From Pseudeuparius sepicola (Eukaryota > Arthropoda > Insecta > Coleoptera > Anthribidae), in the NCBI GenBank assembly GCA_963920635.1, contig OY987298.1, forward strand, positions 36,363,787 through 36,427,786: 64,000 bases of DNA. Direction: 5' to 3'. Within the stretch, counting starts at the first letter, position 1. Every line of letters begins with the position of its first letter. Below, in pieces: positions 46,169-57,315 of the stretch. The position numbers were made by a program, and so were the translations under genes. The notes under the pieces were generated by a model. That model did not search any database. It was not told the origin of the DNA and worked only from the letters and a program-made list of their open reading frames with translations.

Positions 46169-48043
46169 CGACTTAGCCAAAAGGCATTCACACTCCCTCT
46201 ACGGGGAACATTCACTCAGATCCCGGGTATCCCGGATACCATAAGGATCTGGCTCGGACGAGACCCTTGCCATGTTATCGGGCCTTAGGTGACATTGATG
46301 TTGTCGGACGTTCCTGCATTCCCCATGAATTTCCTGACGGTTCGGGCTGTCGCAAGTAGTATCGCTTTCTGCATGGACCTGTAAAGACTATCAGTTAGAC
46401 CCAGCTCTTTTATGTTTCTCAGCAAACTTTTTGGTATAACACCAGTTGTTGACACGATAATTGGAATCGTCTTGACGTTTTCCATTTCCCATTGCCTTCT
46501 AATTCGTTCTTCTAAGTCTCTGTACTTCGCGATCTTCTCGACTTGCTTCACACGCAGGTTGTTGTTGTTCGGGATGGCCACATCAATCAGAGTTGTCTTC
46601 CTAGAAATTTTATCAACTATTATAAGGTCCGGTCTGTTATGGGCAACTCGTTGATCTGTCAGAACTGTACGATCCCAGTACATCTTGTAGTTGCTGTTCT
46701 CAAGAACAGGCTCCGGTGTGTAGCTGTAATATGGGACCCTCTCTGCCTGCACAAGCAGCAGTTTTTCCCCCAGTTCCTGGTGCAAGATCTTGGCAACCGA
46801 ATCGGGTCGTTCCTTATATTCCGTTGATGCGAACATCTGACATCCTCCTGTTATGTGCTGGATTGTTTCTGAAGTTGGGCACCCGTATCTGCATCTGTCA
46901 TCCACTACCGATGCATCCCCTACAATGAATTTTAGGTAGTTGCGAGTTGGTATAACCTGATCTTGTATGGCCAGTAAGAAGCCTTCCGTCTCGGGGAACA
47001 TTCTTCCCGAGGTCAGCCAGTAGTTCGACGCTAACTTGTCGACATGTTCCTGGTTGACCTCATTAGGATGCCTCCCGTGCAGCGGCTTCTCCAACCACCT
47101 CTGTAGTGTATCGTTGTCGGTTCGGTGGTGATTTTGATGCTCGTGTTCCGTCAGACGTAGCGGTGTTGAGACGTCTGCTCCGCATATAGCTTTACGTAGT
47201 GTGGAGCTGTTGGCCTGTCTCTGGAAATAATTACGCAGATTTATTATTTGTTGGTCCAATTGCTTGCTGAGGTCTGCCAATCCTCTTCCTCCTAGTTGAC
47301 GTGGCAGAGTAGTTCTTTCTACGGCGCTACGGGGATGATGTTTATGAGCTTTTATCAGTAGTGTCCTAACTTTTCGCTGCCAAACGAATAGCTGAGTACA
47401 GAGCACGCATACGTGTTCAGGGCCTTAAACAAATTCCTGCTGTTAAGATCAGTTCGCACTACTTGTCTTACTCTCTTGATGAATTCATTCCTTAAATCGA
47501 TCTTCATTGTTCGATGGTCTATCCTTTGAGCTTTTTTCATCCCGAGATACTTGTATGTATCTCCCATGCTCATTGCTTCGATCTCCTGGCCGTCCTGCAT
47601 CTCGTGTGCGCCCTGTTCGAGCGTTCCCCGGACAATGTTAAGGGTGCGGCACTTGTCCAGTGCAAACTGCATTCCGATGTCCCTGGAGAACTCCTCTGCA
47701 ATTTTAAGCATTTGCGTTAGTTGGTTTTTGGTTGCGGCCATCAGTTTTAAATCATCCATATATAATAGGTGATTCAACTTGATCGCTTCTGCGTTGTTGC
47801 TTTTGATAGCGAAGCCATATTTTGTAGAGTTCAACCGATGTGATAGAGGGTTCATCGCCATGCAGAACCACAGTGGAATCTCCTTGGAAAATCCCTCTTC
47901 GGATGTTGATTGTGTCGGTCTCGATGTTGCTGCTTGCGGTTCTGAGTTGTATCTTATTGCGCCAGGTTGTCATAACGTGTTCTAAAAAGGAAACTGTATG
48001 ATGATCTATTTTATACAGCTTTAAGATACCTGTTAGCCAGTCA
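46169..48043 (-). mobile_element. 5'-truncated LINE, R2/R4/Dong-like, between TAA repeats
   Basis: A minus-strand non-LTR retrotransposon copy. Its readable part begins inside the reverse-transcriptase palm (48043) and runs through the restriction-like endonuclease to a 3' UTR of about 115 bp. The 3' end passes into a short TAA run (46159-46168 on the plus strand as TTA) and the 5' junction abuts a longer TAA/TTA microsatellite (48044-48090). From memory, Dong-type elements of the R4 lineage are reported to insert in TAA repeats, which fits. The copy is 5'-truncated, as is usual for LINEs. Confidence 0.8.
46285..48043 (-). pseudogene. Reverse transcriptase / RLE polyprotein fragment
   Basis: Minus-strand order: an RT segment with TGILKLYKIDHH, WRNKIQLRT and the GIFQGDS box (about 48043-47860). 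Next is the LWFCMAMNPL continuation and catalytic LLYMDDLKLMA (about 47760), then a thumb region with NTYACSVLSYSFG. The C-terminal half (47406-46285) has LIKAHKHHPRSAVERTTLPR. It also has a C-x3-C-x7-H-x4-C zinc knuckle (CRYGC...H...C) and a restriction-like endonuclease motif RPD...LIDVAIP with 14 residues between the Asp residues. Two frameshifts break it: a small deletion between GDS and LWF (about 47866) and one between SYSFG and WQRKVRTLL (about 47395). YMDD and the RLE aspartates are intact. These are features of R2/R4-type LINEs. Confidence 0.88.
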
Positions 48044-48090
48044 ATTATTATTATTATTATTATTTATATTATAATTATTATTATTATTAA
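48044..48090. repeat. TTA/TAA microsatellite
   Basis: A run of TTA triplets with one internal imperfection. It directly abuts the 5' end of the minus-strand LINE and was probably its insertion target. Confidence 0.85.
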
Positions 48091-48935
48091 CCTCAAACAT
48101 TTTAGTTTTGGCGGTCAGGGAAGTTCCACAAGCCTCACAGCTAAGCATAATAACTCGAAAAATTATCTAAATGCCACATACCACATCACCGTGTGAGATA
48201 TCAAAATATTGTGTCAAAACTTGGCTACCACTCAGGGCGATTTCCGTCTAACGTATTTTATAATACACATAGAGCTTTGACTCCTTCCTGGGATTCTTTT
48301 ATCGACAGGCGTCACAACGCTTAGCGTTGGCACACATTTGGCACACATAAAGCAGAAAGCATAATATTTCTTATCTTCTTATTTTCCCAGTGCGCGAAAT
48401 TAGAATCACCTTGTACAACCATTTTAATAATAAATCGACCAAGCTATTTTATAGTTAAGTACAGAGACCAGAATATCTTCTCTGTGGTACAGCAGAAAAA
48501 CCGAATAGAATACCTAGTATGAAAAATAATAAATATGGGACAATACTAAGTTATAAGGACTACCTTTGCCTCAAAGGTTATTTTTTAAAAGCGTTTTACT
48601 TTTAAAAAATATATCCTGTTTTGGAAGAATCTGTTTGTTTCTTAGTTTCTTGCGAAGTTTATTTTGTTGCTAATTGCTATCACTGTTGTACCGTTCTCAC
48701 TTTTGTGACTATAAAAATAGCTACAAGTGTTTGTGGAAATCAATGTAAAATTTTCGTTACTTTTGTCTTAATAAAGTTGGAAATGTTGTGAATTTCTAAA
48801 TGTGATTTTGTACGATTGTACTAACAAGTATTTGTGTCTTTTCGAAAAGAAGATATATTTTGTCTGCCTAAGGGACGGCAACACAATAAAATTATGCAAG
48901 CGGACTGCGGAGTGATTGCACTACGCTAAAAAAAG
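48091..48935. other. No gene seen
   Basis: AT-rich. No coding or repeat structure is supported. Confidence 0.45.
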
Positions 48936-49250
48936 TCCTGGACGACCTGGACCAACCACGAAATCGTCCTCGGGGCCTGCCCGTTGCGCAACCGCCACAC
49001 GGGCGATCCGGCAACGCGGCTCGGGGTTCCGGCGTCGTTCCGGCGGCGGCGGCGATCGACGCGCGGTGACGTCACGCCAGCTCTTCCGCCTACGTCACGC
49101 GGGTCAATAAACCGCCTTGGAAGGCCGCGGGGGCGGCCGCGCGTCGCCGCCTCCCGCCGGTTCCGCTACCGGCCGCCGGGCGGCGCTGCCTGTCCCGCTC
49201 CGCCGGGTTGGAAATTATTCGCGGTTCAGCTCGAAAGTGGAAGGAAGCGC
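48936..49250. promoter_or_regulatory. CpG island with CRE site, possible promoter
   Basis: Strongly GC- and CpG-rich, with abrupt edges. It contains a perfect CRE palindrome TGACGTCA at 49067-49074 and a second ACGTCACGC nearby (about 49093). Open frames exist on both strands by composition. A plus-strand frame continues through about 49208-49390, but I recognise no protein and no clear donor. It resembles the islands at 18.3 kb and 23.6 kb. Confidence 0.45.
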
Positions 49251-49671
49251 GCGCTTGGGCAGAAGCGGACGAACAGTCGCAGAAAGACAATCCCATAGTC
49301 ACCGGTGTGGCAGTGAAAAAGCAAGTTTTCGACAAGTTGCGGTATTGCATTCTATTTTTTTTAAGAGGCTCGGCCAAAAACGCCTCGTGAAAGTTTACAC
49401 ATCGAGATAAATTAGAATACGAGAATCGAAATTTGTTTGATATTTCACAGATTTCAACAATAACAATTCAAATTTGTTGCCTTGGTTACCACCTTGATTG
49501 TAGTCTTCTCAATCTACTATTGCCAGCCACTGTCACTGACCAGATGTTCTTCTGCTCTTAAACTTACAGCAAAATTGCTTTATAACCTTTTACCTTCTTC
49601 CAGGCATAATTCCCGAATACTGAAATGGAAGTTTGGAGACTATCTCTTCTAAAATATTCCCCTCAATGATA

Positions 49672-49994
49672 CAGTGACTGGCAGAAAGTTGGTCACAAAT
49701 GGAAAACTTTTTTATTATTAATTTCTTAGAAAATTGTATTCTTGATACAAGTTGGTGCATCATTTCAAACTTAAAACGCACATATTAAAATTTAAATATC
49801 TCTTTTTGGATACGAGGGTAGATTCAAAAATGTCAAAATAACTCAACAGGAAAGTACCCTTATTTTTTAAAATACGGTAAACAATTACTTACAAAAGTTG
49901 TTTGGAATCAAAGGTGGATGTCAGGTTTAAAGTCACAGCCACCTTGTCAAAAATTAACTTTTTTGTATTTTTTTCGACCACCCTGTGCATTACA
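49672..49994. mobile_element. MITE family M1, copy 3 (right-truncated)
   Basis: The left end CAGTGACTGGCAGAAAGTTG preceded by TA, then sequence collinear with copy 2 (37855) through ACCACCCTGTGCATTACA, where homology stops. The distal TIR is missing, so this is a truncated copy. Confidence 0.85.
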
Positions 49995-50530
49995 TTGATT
50001 GATTTAGTTTTATCCCCCTTTTAGATATGTAGCTAGTAGTTCGTTTCTGGCTTTAAGTGTCATAGTATTTTTTATTTCACGGTATTTTTTGTAGTCTGCT
50101 CGAAATATTTTGCACCATTTCATACAAAGTCATCACCTATAAGATTTGACTTTTACACACCTATGAATTTCGTTTGTTATTGTTCATTGATGACTTTTGT
50201 GTATAATATAATTCCACATAATGTAGTGCGTAAGTAGGTATCTTGTTTATATTCCTTTGATTTATTTTTATATTCCTTATTACTTTTTAGTCTTGTGACC
50301 TGAAGATGTAATAACGTAATATTACGAAACCGGTCGCCATTTTGAAATAAAAAAGAGCTGTGAGACATAGACCTGTTTTTCATTTCCTTCTTTATTACAT
50401 AATATGTCCAAATCATAAAGTTTTAGAGCATTTCTTGAAAACCTATGGAAGCTATACAGGAAAAACAAAAATGGGCCCCTGGGGGGATCAGGCTAACATA
50501 ATTGTAACGGAAAATGCCTCGAAACGAATC
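49995..50530. other. No gene seen
   Basis: AT-rich. Nothing is recognised apart from a GGGCCCCTGGGGGG patch near 50474. Confidence 0.4.
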
Positions 50531-50532
50531 TT

Positions 50533-50675
50533 TAAAATTATAAAACTATAGGTAGAATATCGAAACAAACGTAAAATGTAGCCAGATCTTTGAGTAGGTA
50601 AGAAAACTGTAAGAAAACAGTGCAAATGTATTCATTAAAAGCTGATAGAACATCTTTAGAGGCATTTTTCGTTAG
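50533..50675. repeat. Direct repeat, left copy, flanking the gypsy relic
   Basis: Matches 52632-52759 in the same orientation. Shared blocks include AACAGTGCAAATGTATTCAT, TAAAAGCTGATAGAACA and TTTTTCGTTA; the left copy has small insertions. The two copies bracket the Ty3/gypsy remnant on both sides, so they may be eroded LTR pieces. I see no TG...CA ends to prove it. Confidence 0.65.
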
Positions 50676-50699
50676 ACTGTCCTCTTCTAAAATTTGATC

Positions 50700-52610
50700 G
50701 CCTATATCTTCTCATGGTATGGAGAGAACCTATTTACTATCCTCATCTTTGCCGTTGGGCTTCGCTGAATCCGATAAACAACATCATCAATATTCGTTAT
50801 GATAATGTTCCCAACTTCTATCAAGCTTCGGCAAACGACCTTTGGTCCGCTTGGGGTTATACAACCACACTGTGTAACCCACATTGAAGCCGCCATTGTT
50901 GGCTTTTAGGTTGTAGCAGATCTTCATTTTATCACTTTCTGGGTGCAGTCTGGCGGCCCTCTTCATGAGCCAGCTGAAGACGTTTCTTTCATATGTCCTA
51001 GGATAGAACGGTTTGCTAACAGCAAAGGTGGTATGCGGGAGTTCCAGTTATTTTACTTCTGGTTCACTACCATTTTCAGATACGTTTCCACTTTATTGTT
51101 GAACCAGTCCACCATACCATCTGACTGAGGGTTAAGGGGCGTTGTTCGTGTCTTAGATATCCCCAGCAGAAGCTGACATAGATTTCTGAAAACACCAGAT
51201 TCAAAATTGCGGCCTTGGTCAGAGTGCAGTTTTCTGGGATTCTTGGACTGGAATAATAGCCATTTTAGTGATGCATGATCTGTTCTCATTAGGAAAGGTT
51301 GGCCGTACAGGTAGGTACTTGCGGAAGTATTCAACGGCCTTGACCACTGATAGGAGTTCTCTTCTTGTCACGCAATAGTTTTGTTCGGGCTTGGACAGGG
51401 CTTTGCTGAAGTAGGCAATGACATTTTCTTGCCCCTCCTACACCAAAGTTGCTGACATCTGTGTCAACTATGAATCTATTTCCAGAAATAGGATAGAACG
51501 GTGAAGCTTCCTTCAAAGTCTGAAATGCTTCTTCACAATATGGAGTCCAGCTAAAATCGATTCCATGCTCTGTAAACTGATGGATAGTAGCCTGGCTATA
51601 TGTGCAAAGTAGAGAACGAATCCTTCTGTAATAAGTGCACAGGCCTAGGAAACTCCTCATGTTTATGTATTGGTCGTGGTCAGTTTTCTATAGACTCTAT
51701 TTTTTCTGGGTCCGTTTTAACTCCTTCCTTAGAAATTATATGGCCAAGATATCGGACTTCCTTTTTGAAGAAACAGCATTTCTTCAAACATGTTTTCCAT
51801 GTTATTCCTCTCAGCACAGACTATGAGCCTCTCAAAGGTTGCTGGTGCATTACACAGGGCAAATGGTATAACGCTAAATTGTCATAAACCTGCACCTATA
51901 GAAAATGCAATTTTCTCTTTATCTTGAGTGTGTATATCGACTTGCAGGACCCTTCAAATCCAGCTTGGAAAACAATTTATTCTAGATAGTGTGACCAAAG
52001 TGTCATCTATTTTGGGTAGAGGGTAGCTGTCCTTCTTGGTCACAGCATTCAATCGTCGATATCTATAGTCTACGCAAAAACCTCATAGAACCAGGATAAC
52101 TGGGGAAGTTCAACGGCTCCATAACATTATGTTCTTGCTTAACAAGAGGGATCGTCGAGCCTGTTTGATTTGAGGGCTATGTACTACGCTGGCATTGCTG
52201 GTAGTTCTCTCTGTGTTGTGGTCGCACTATTGTCTACGTGCTGCCTGTGTTGCTGTTGCTGCTTCAAATTCCAATGCGTGCACTAAGCTTTTGAGATATT
52301 TTTGTGACGAAGTGCTTGGCTTATCTCACCGTCACGCACGCCATCTATGAAGCCGCTTACCAAAATTGAATCCCGAAATTCGATCGGGGTCGATGAATAT
52401 AACAAATTTACGAAGAGGGCAATGTAGGCTTCATATTGTAGCAGGGTCTTATCGATATGTTGTCGTCTACCGTACCCTTCAGTTGCGCCTTGTAAACCTG
52501 CTGCAGATTGGCTTCCCCATAATGCATTGCAAGGGCTCTAACCAGGACACTATAATCATGGTAAGCATCGGCTGGTATCATTCGCAACACTTCGGTGGCT
52601 TCACTTCGTA
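50700..52610 (-). pseudogene. Ty3/gypsy gag-pol relic, deleted and frameshifted
   Basis: Minus-strand order. A gag piece (about 52600-52400: EVLRMIPADAYHDYSVLVRAL, LQQVYKAQLKG). RT (about 52075-51815) with VDYRYRRLNAVTKKDSYPLPKIDDTL, DKEKIAFSIG and FALCNAPATFERL. The RT end HIISKEGVKTDPEKIE (about 51760-51690), but the YxDD segment between is deleted. A connection domain, SFLGLCTYYRR (about 51658). RNase H start (VDTDVSNFGVGG, about 51480; TDHASLKWLL, about 51285), then a jump directly into integrase HSDQGRNFE (about 51225). Finally the integrase C-terminus ending DDVVYRIQRSPTAKMRIV (about 50780-50710). Multiple stops and deletions make it long dead. The motifs resemble the 412/mdg1 type, but the clade is not certain. 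Confidence 0.85.
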
Positions 52611-52631
52611 GCTATGCATAATTTCAAATTC

Positions 52632-52759
52632 TTAAAAATTATAAATCTATAAGTAGAATACCGAAACGTAAAAAAATGTATCTGCCAAATTTTGAGTATG
52701 TTAGAAAAAAAACAGTGCAAATGTATTCATTAAAAGCTGATAGAACACCTTTTTCGTTA
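52632..52759. repeat. Direct repeat, right copy, flanking the gypsy relic
   Basis: Counterpart of 50533-50675 (blocks are given there). It begins directly beyond the truncated gag piece. Its same-orientation placement outside both ends of the relic fits LTR remnants or a duplication of the host site. Confidence 0.65.
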
Positions 52760-52957
52760 CAAAATTTGTTTGCGATTGATATGTTTTTCATGGTCGGTGT
52801 AATTTTTTTGATTTAGACTTTTGAAACAATCACTCTATAGGCCCTTCGATCGAGAGAAATTCATAAAGAGTCTTGCACGGGACCCTGGCACATCAAACAG
52901 ATTTTTTTTTAAATGTCACTATGTTATTCCCTGGTCAATAAAAGCAAATTTTGTGTA

Positions 52958-53472
52958 CAGAGTGTAAATAAAAGTGCGAAAAAATTCAAGTGGTGATTCA
53001 GAATCTACAAAGAAGAGAAAAATCTCTAAACTTAGACCCGAAATGCTTAATAAAAAGGCAGGATATTAAATTTAAAATTTTATATTTGTGTTCTTCAAAT
53101 AACTCTTGCAAACTTAGACATATTTGCAGGAAATTTGATGTCAGAGGGTTTCTTGTGGGAGAAATTACAATCTGACACAAATTTTGTTTTTAGTTGCGCA
53201 GATAAGTTATTAATATACCTATAAAAGTGCTGTATTTTTCTTAAAAAGTAAACTTTCTCTACCTGCATATAAAATATTAGTCTAATTCTTGAATTACTCG
53301 CCCACAAAAAAACTGACATCATATTCCATGCAAATACATAATTAAATTTTAAGTAAAATTTAACTTTAATATCCTGTATTTTTTATTAAGCATCCTGGGA
53401 GATATGTTTTTCCCTCTTTTTAGATTTCGAATTACCCCTTGAATGTTTTCGAAATTATTTATTTACACCCTG
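52958..53472. mobile_element. MITE with TA duplication (515 bp)
   Basis: The left end CAGAGTGTAAATAAAAG and, on the opposite strand, the right end CAGGGTGTAAATAAATA, with TA flanks at 52956-52957 and 53473-53474. The inverted arms continue for about 130 bp (ATGCTTAATAAAAA, CAGGATATTAAA). Non-coding; Tc1/mariner-type by target duplication. Confidence 0.85.
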
Positions 53473-53474
53473 TA

Positions 53475-54510
53475 CAGCAAAATTTTTCTGGGTAACCCAC
53501 TGGTTCCAGCAAGTAGTTGTTTGCATAATGTTGGATAATTAAACTGCACAACAAACGTGACCTATACATAAAACAGGAACATTCCTATAAAATTTGTATG
53601 TGTGGTGCGATTTTCAAAACTTTGTTTTGAACGGCCTTAAAAACTGAATCTGTTAAGACTATAGCACTATTGCCTTTTTCAATATGCAGTCTTACAGCGT
53701 GTACCATGTACCACAATTTTTAAGGTGGAATTTTCACACATGACCCCAAATGTGTTTTTGTTGTTCTCAAAAACACAAATGCACTCCTAACACTACATTG
53801 CAACAAAAAAATCAGTCAAATCCGATATATAGTTTACAAAAAGAATGTCCCTAAAGTGTAGTCCTTTTTTATCAAATATAAAATTTCCAAAAAATTTGAT
53901 ACATTGCTTTTGTAAGCGATACATCACATAGGATTTTGCAGATTTTTTTTAGAATATGCGTAATATTATATAGTGTATTATGGGATGCATTTGGTTTTTG
54001 AAAAACCTAATAATTTTGAGAATAAACAATGTTCTATTTGTCAAAGTCAAATTTGTTAACTTTGAGTTAGGTTATAAGTATTACTTACTGGCATCCTTGT
54101 TACTTTAACATAACTTTAAAGGGGTTGGAGATCATATATACATAAAATTTAGACTGACCATAGTGACCATGCAGCCTATTTTAATTAATAAACCATAAAA
54201 TCCAAACATCTTTTAAACTTAAGCGAAAAAATTGCAAAGTGGTTTTGGTATCTACTCATGTGACAAAAAAACTCTAGCTTCAAGCTACTTTTAAGAACTG
54301 TCAATAAGTACTTTATCTTTGAGAACTTTTAGAAATATACACCATTTTTGTAGAAAAATGATAAATTTCCTGTTTCCAAAGCGATTTACAAAAGGAAAAG
54401 TTAGTGGCTTTATATAATTATTTTAAAATCTGGTGATATCATATATCATCTGCGCTTCACCCCCCTAACTTGTATTTTCCTAAATCTATTTTTATTGCCA
54501 CTTTCACTGC
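53475..54510. other. No gene seen
   Basis: AT-rich. No coding or repeat feature is supported. Confidence 0.45.
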
Positions 54511-54960
54511 ATATCGATACATTTTCGCCAAAACATCGTAAGTCTCATTTAGTAAATTTTACAGTACGGCAGTTTTTTCAATAATCCTATTTAGAAATGT
54601 TCCATTGAAGTGAAAATTGGCATCGTTACTTATTATGATGTTTTTTTGAAGAAAATTAATAACTTTTTTCAAAATGATTTCAGTTTTTTTGTAGTTGGAC
54701 TTACGATACTTTGGCAAAATTAAAAATAATTTCCCAATGGTGTTTTATCGTAAATCCAGCACTTACGATAAAAATAATATTTAGACACAGCCACTTAATG
54801 CATCATAGAAATAACCAAAAATCATTCTTTTAAGGTAATTTATTTGTGAAAAATATGAAAATGGCATTTAGCTGAACAGAAATATTTTTGTTTATAAAGT
54901 AAAACAACAATTTATAACTCTTATGTTTCTACATATTTGTGTTATAATAAATGTATTATA

Positions 54961-55141
54961 GGTAGTCCCCCGTTTGAATGGTTAGGGCTGGAAGTTTTTC
55001 AATTACCGTAGGAAATGCGAAAAAATTATTTAATAGAAAAGTTGTCCAGATTTATAAATTTTAAAAATATTGTTGACTATAAGGAGTTAATGGTTTGCCC
55101 TGTACCGCATCCAATTTTCTTATTTTAAATGGAGCACCCTG
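54961..55141. mobile_element. MITE, inverted partner of 55261-55446
   Basis: The right end GGAGCACCCTG is followed by TA (55142-55143). Inward it is the inverted copy of the neighbour at 55261, sharing GAAAAGTTGTCCAG-like and GGTTTG(T)CCC blocks. The left end is diverged. Non-coding. Confidence 0.6.
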
Positions 55142-55260
55142 TATATGATTGCATTTTTAATTTCTTGTCACATTACAGATTATTTTCATGTACGTACAGA
55201 ACATGATACATGAAATCACTCTAGAATCTTACTAGGGTTTAAAAATCAAATAATATTATA

Positions 55261-55446
55261 CAGGATGTTCTATTTAAAATATTCAAGTTTGATACATTAC
55301 GGGACAAACCATCAACCCCGTATACATTCCAAAAGATTTAAAATGCACAGTTTGTAAAACTGGACAACTTTTATATTAAATATTTTTTCGTATTTCTTTC
55401 GGTAATATGGAGTTCCTGAATAAATACGCTAGCGTGAGACACCCTG
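55261..55446. mobile_element. MITE (~186 bp) with TA duplication
   Basis: The left end CAGGATGTTCTA and the right end, CAGGGTGTCTCA on the opposite strand, have TA at 55259-55260 and 55447-55448. It pairs as an inverted repeat with 54961-55141. A similar left end occurs at 60264. Confidence 0.7.
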
Positions 55447-55822
55447 TACATAATAAATGGGGACTGTAGTAAAATAGTAAAGAAAGATCAAACCAAAAAC
55501 AGTGCCCAAATATTCTAGTTTACCGCCAAACAGTCAGGTATAAAAAGAAGTAAAGGGGTTAGGTTGGTACAGCAAATTGTGCCTTTTTTTATAAATAAAG
55601 TAGAAAATGAATAATTGCATGTTCCACGTTAAGTATAATTGCAGTACCTAGGTACTCACCATGAAATAATACAAAAAGATATGACTCACTTCAGATGAAA
55701 TAAATTATTTAGCAATAGTTATATGTTATATATCAACCAATAAAATTATCTACTTAGAAACCCTTATAACTTATAGAAAACTACGTTGTATTAAGATAAT
55801 TTTGAACACAATGAACTAAAAG

Positions 55823-55850
55823 CCCAGAAAAAATTCGTATTTTTTCTGGG
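55823..55850. mobile_element. Mini-hairpin element, 28 bp
   Basis: Arms CCCAGAAAAAA and TTTTTTCTGGG around a short TTCGTA-type loop. Identical 7-bp repeats CTAAAAG flank it at 55816-55822 and 55851-55857. The arm sequence is not shared with the other families. Confidence 0.75.
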
Positions 55851-56150
55851 CTAAAAGGTCGTAGAACACTTCGCCTCATCGTAAGTAGCACTTTTTGTAC
55901 CACGTGACTTGCACCTTACGATGTTTTGGAGACCATGCGATGTTTTCGCATATACAAATTAAATTTGTTTACATTTTTATGTGACTTACGTTACACTTAA
56001 TTCGGTTTTTTCTCTAAGACTATGCTATTCTATCTTACGATAATTTGCTGGAAGGTGCCTGACTGTTAGTTACGATAGTTCAAGTTCAAAAAACCCATTT
56101 TCTCCAAATTTGTCACTTACGATGTTTTGGCAAAAATGTATCGATATTAT

Positions 56151-57315
56151 TATTTCATTGCGAACTGCTTATGTACAGTAGCTACTGAGGCATATTTAAT
56201 TCCTTCCAGCTTTTTCTATAATGGAATTTCCCAATTTATCAAAATTCACTGCCTAAACCTAAAGGTAACTTTTTCGTGCCTCTAAAAATAACGGAGATTG
56301 GTGTTGTTCAAAACGTAAAAATCTCCCCGATTCACGAGTAAATAGTGAGACGTCGCCACATCGTTTCACTATTTATTTATTCTTTATTTCTTTGTCACTA
56401 CTTACTCGTACTTCTCAACAACTAAATTTATCTATCGCAAATTGAGAAACTTAGCAGTTCTCCGCTGCCATTAAATAACAGTCGGGGTCATTAATCCCCG
56501 AACATTCGAACTGACAAGGTTCGACTCGCGTATACGTTATTACACCGACCCGGCACAAACAAAAAAAAATGAAAGCATTAATCGATACAAGTCTCGGAAT
56601 TAGCATAGTAACTTTCAAAATTTCACAAGAGGATCGGCGCAAAATCCTCACATGAATTAATTATTGGAGAATAATAGCGGATGGAGGATTGGCAGGGGCG
56701 GATCGAATGGGACAAAAACAAATTGAAAACAAATAAACTGAAAGTGGCATTTGATAATAATTGTCTGTTTAAAATATAGTAGATAAAAAATGTAAATTTT
56801 CAATTTATGTTTTACTAATTCGTTTCTGCTTCCAATTTCGGATGATACCTAAAGCTAAAAAGGATGTGTATTTCCTATTTTAAGTAGGTACACATGATAA
56901 TTTTTTGTTCGTATTTATGTGCACCATCATGTTGCCACCACCACACAGTACCTTCTTATCCCAGACAAAGACCAATAATAATAAATGGCTTTAAATAATA
57001 ATATGTTTCTATACTGTGTTCAAAAAGAATTGATAGCATAGAGGAGGTTCCAGGGCCATAAAATGATCGTAATCCATAGGCGGCGTTATTCTTCTTTCAT
57101 TTTCAATGTGTAAAATAGAAAAATTATCGATACAAAAACTATAGAAAAAATCGCTTTCAACAGTTTTTATTACTCTGGTCGGCTGTGCCAAGAGTAAACA
57201 AACCGGCTGAGGGCTCCAGTGACGTCACTGCCGATCGATAAGTCTGCGAATATACACCGTATGGGATCTGCGTAGCGTGACAGGTTTCTAAACGAGATCG
57301 AGTAAGAAGCGCTAA
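56151..57315. other. No gene seen
   Basis: A perfect 14-bp palindrome, CAGTGACGTCACTG, with a CRE core lies at 57217-57230. No coding frame is supported. Confidence 0.45.

Larger units (their letters stand above)
54511..56150. mobile_element. Putative TIR element with ATCGTAAGT subterminal repeats
   Basis: TATCGATACATTTTCGCCAA plus AACATCGTAAGT (about 54514-54547) is inverted at about 56114-56147. Many ATCGTAAG/CTTACGAT motifs in both orientations lie just inside both ends (about 54540-54770 and 55880-56125). A related, diverged terminus occurs at about 63925-63965. Two MITEs (54961-55141 and 55261-55446) and a mini-hairpin (55823) are nested in it. No transposase and no clear target duplication, so the classification is open. 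Confidence 0.55.

Noticed and set aside
46412..47985. Several plus-strand frames of 60-95 codons
   Set aside because: They are antisense shadows of the minus-strand LINE reverse transcriptase.
48984..49410. Overlapping plus-strand frames of about 100 codons in the 48.9-kb island
   Set aside because: Composition-driven; no family resemblance and no convincing splice sites.
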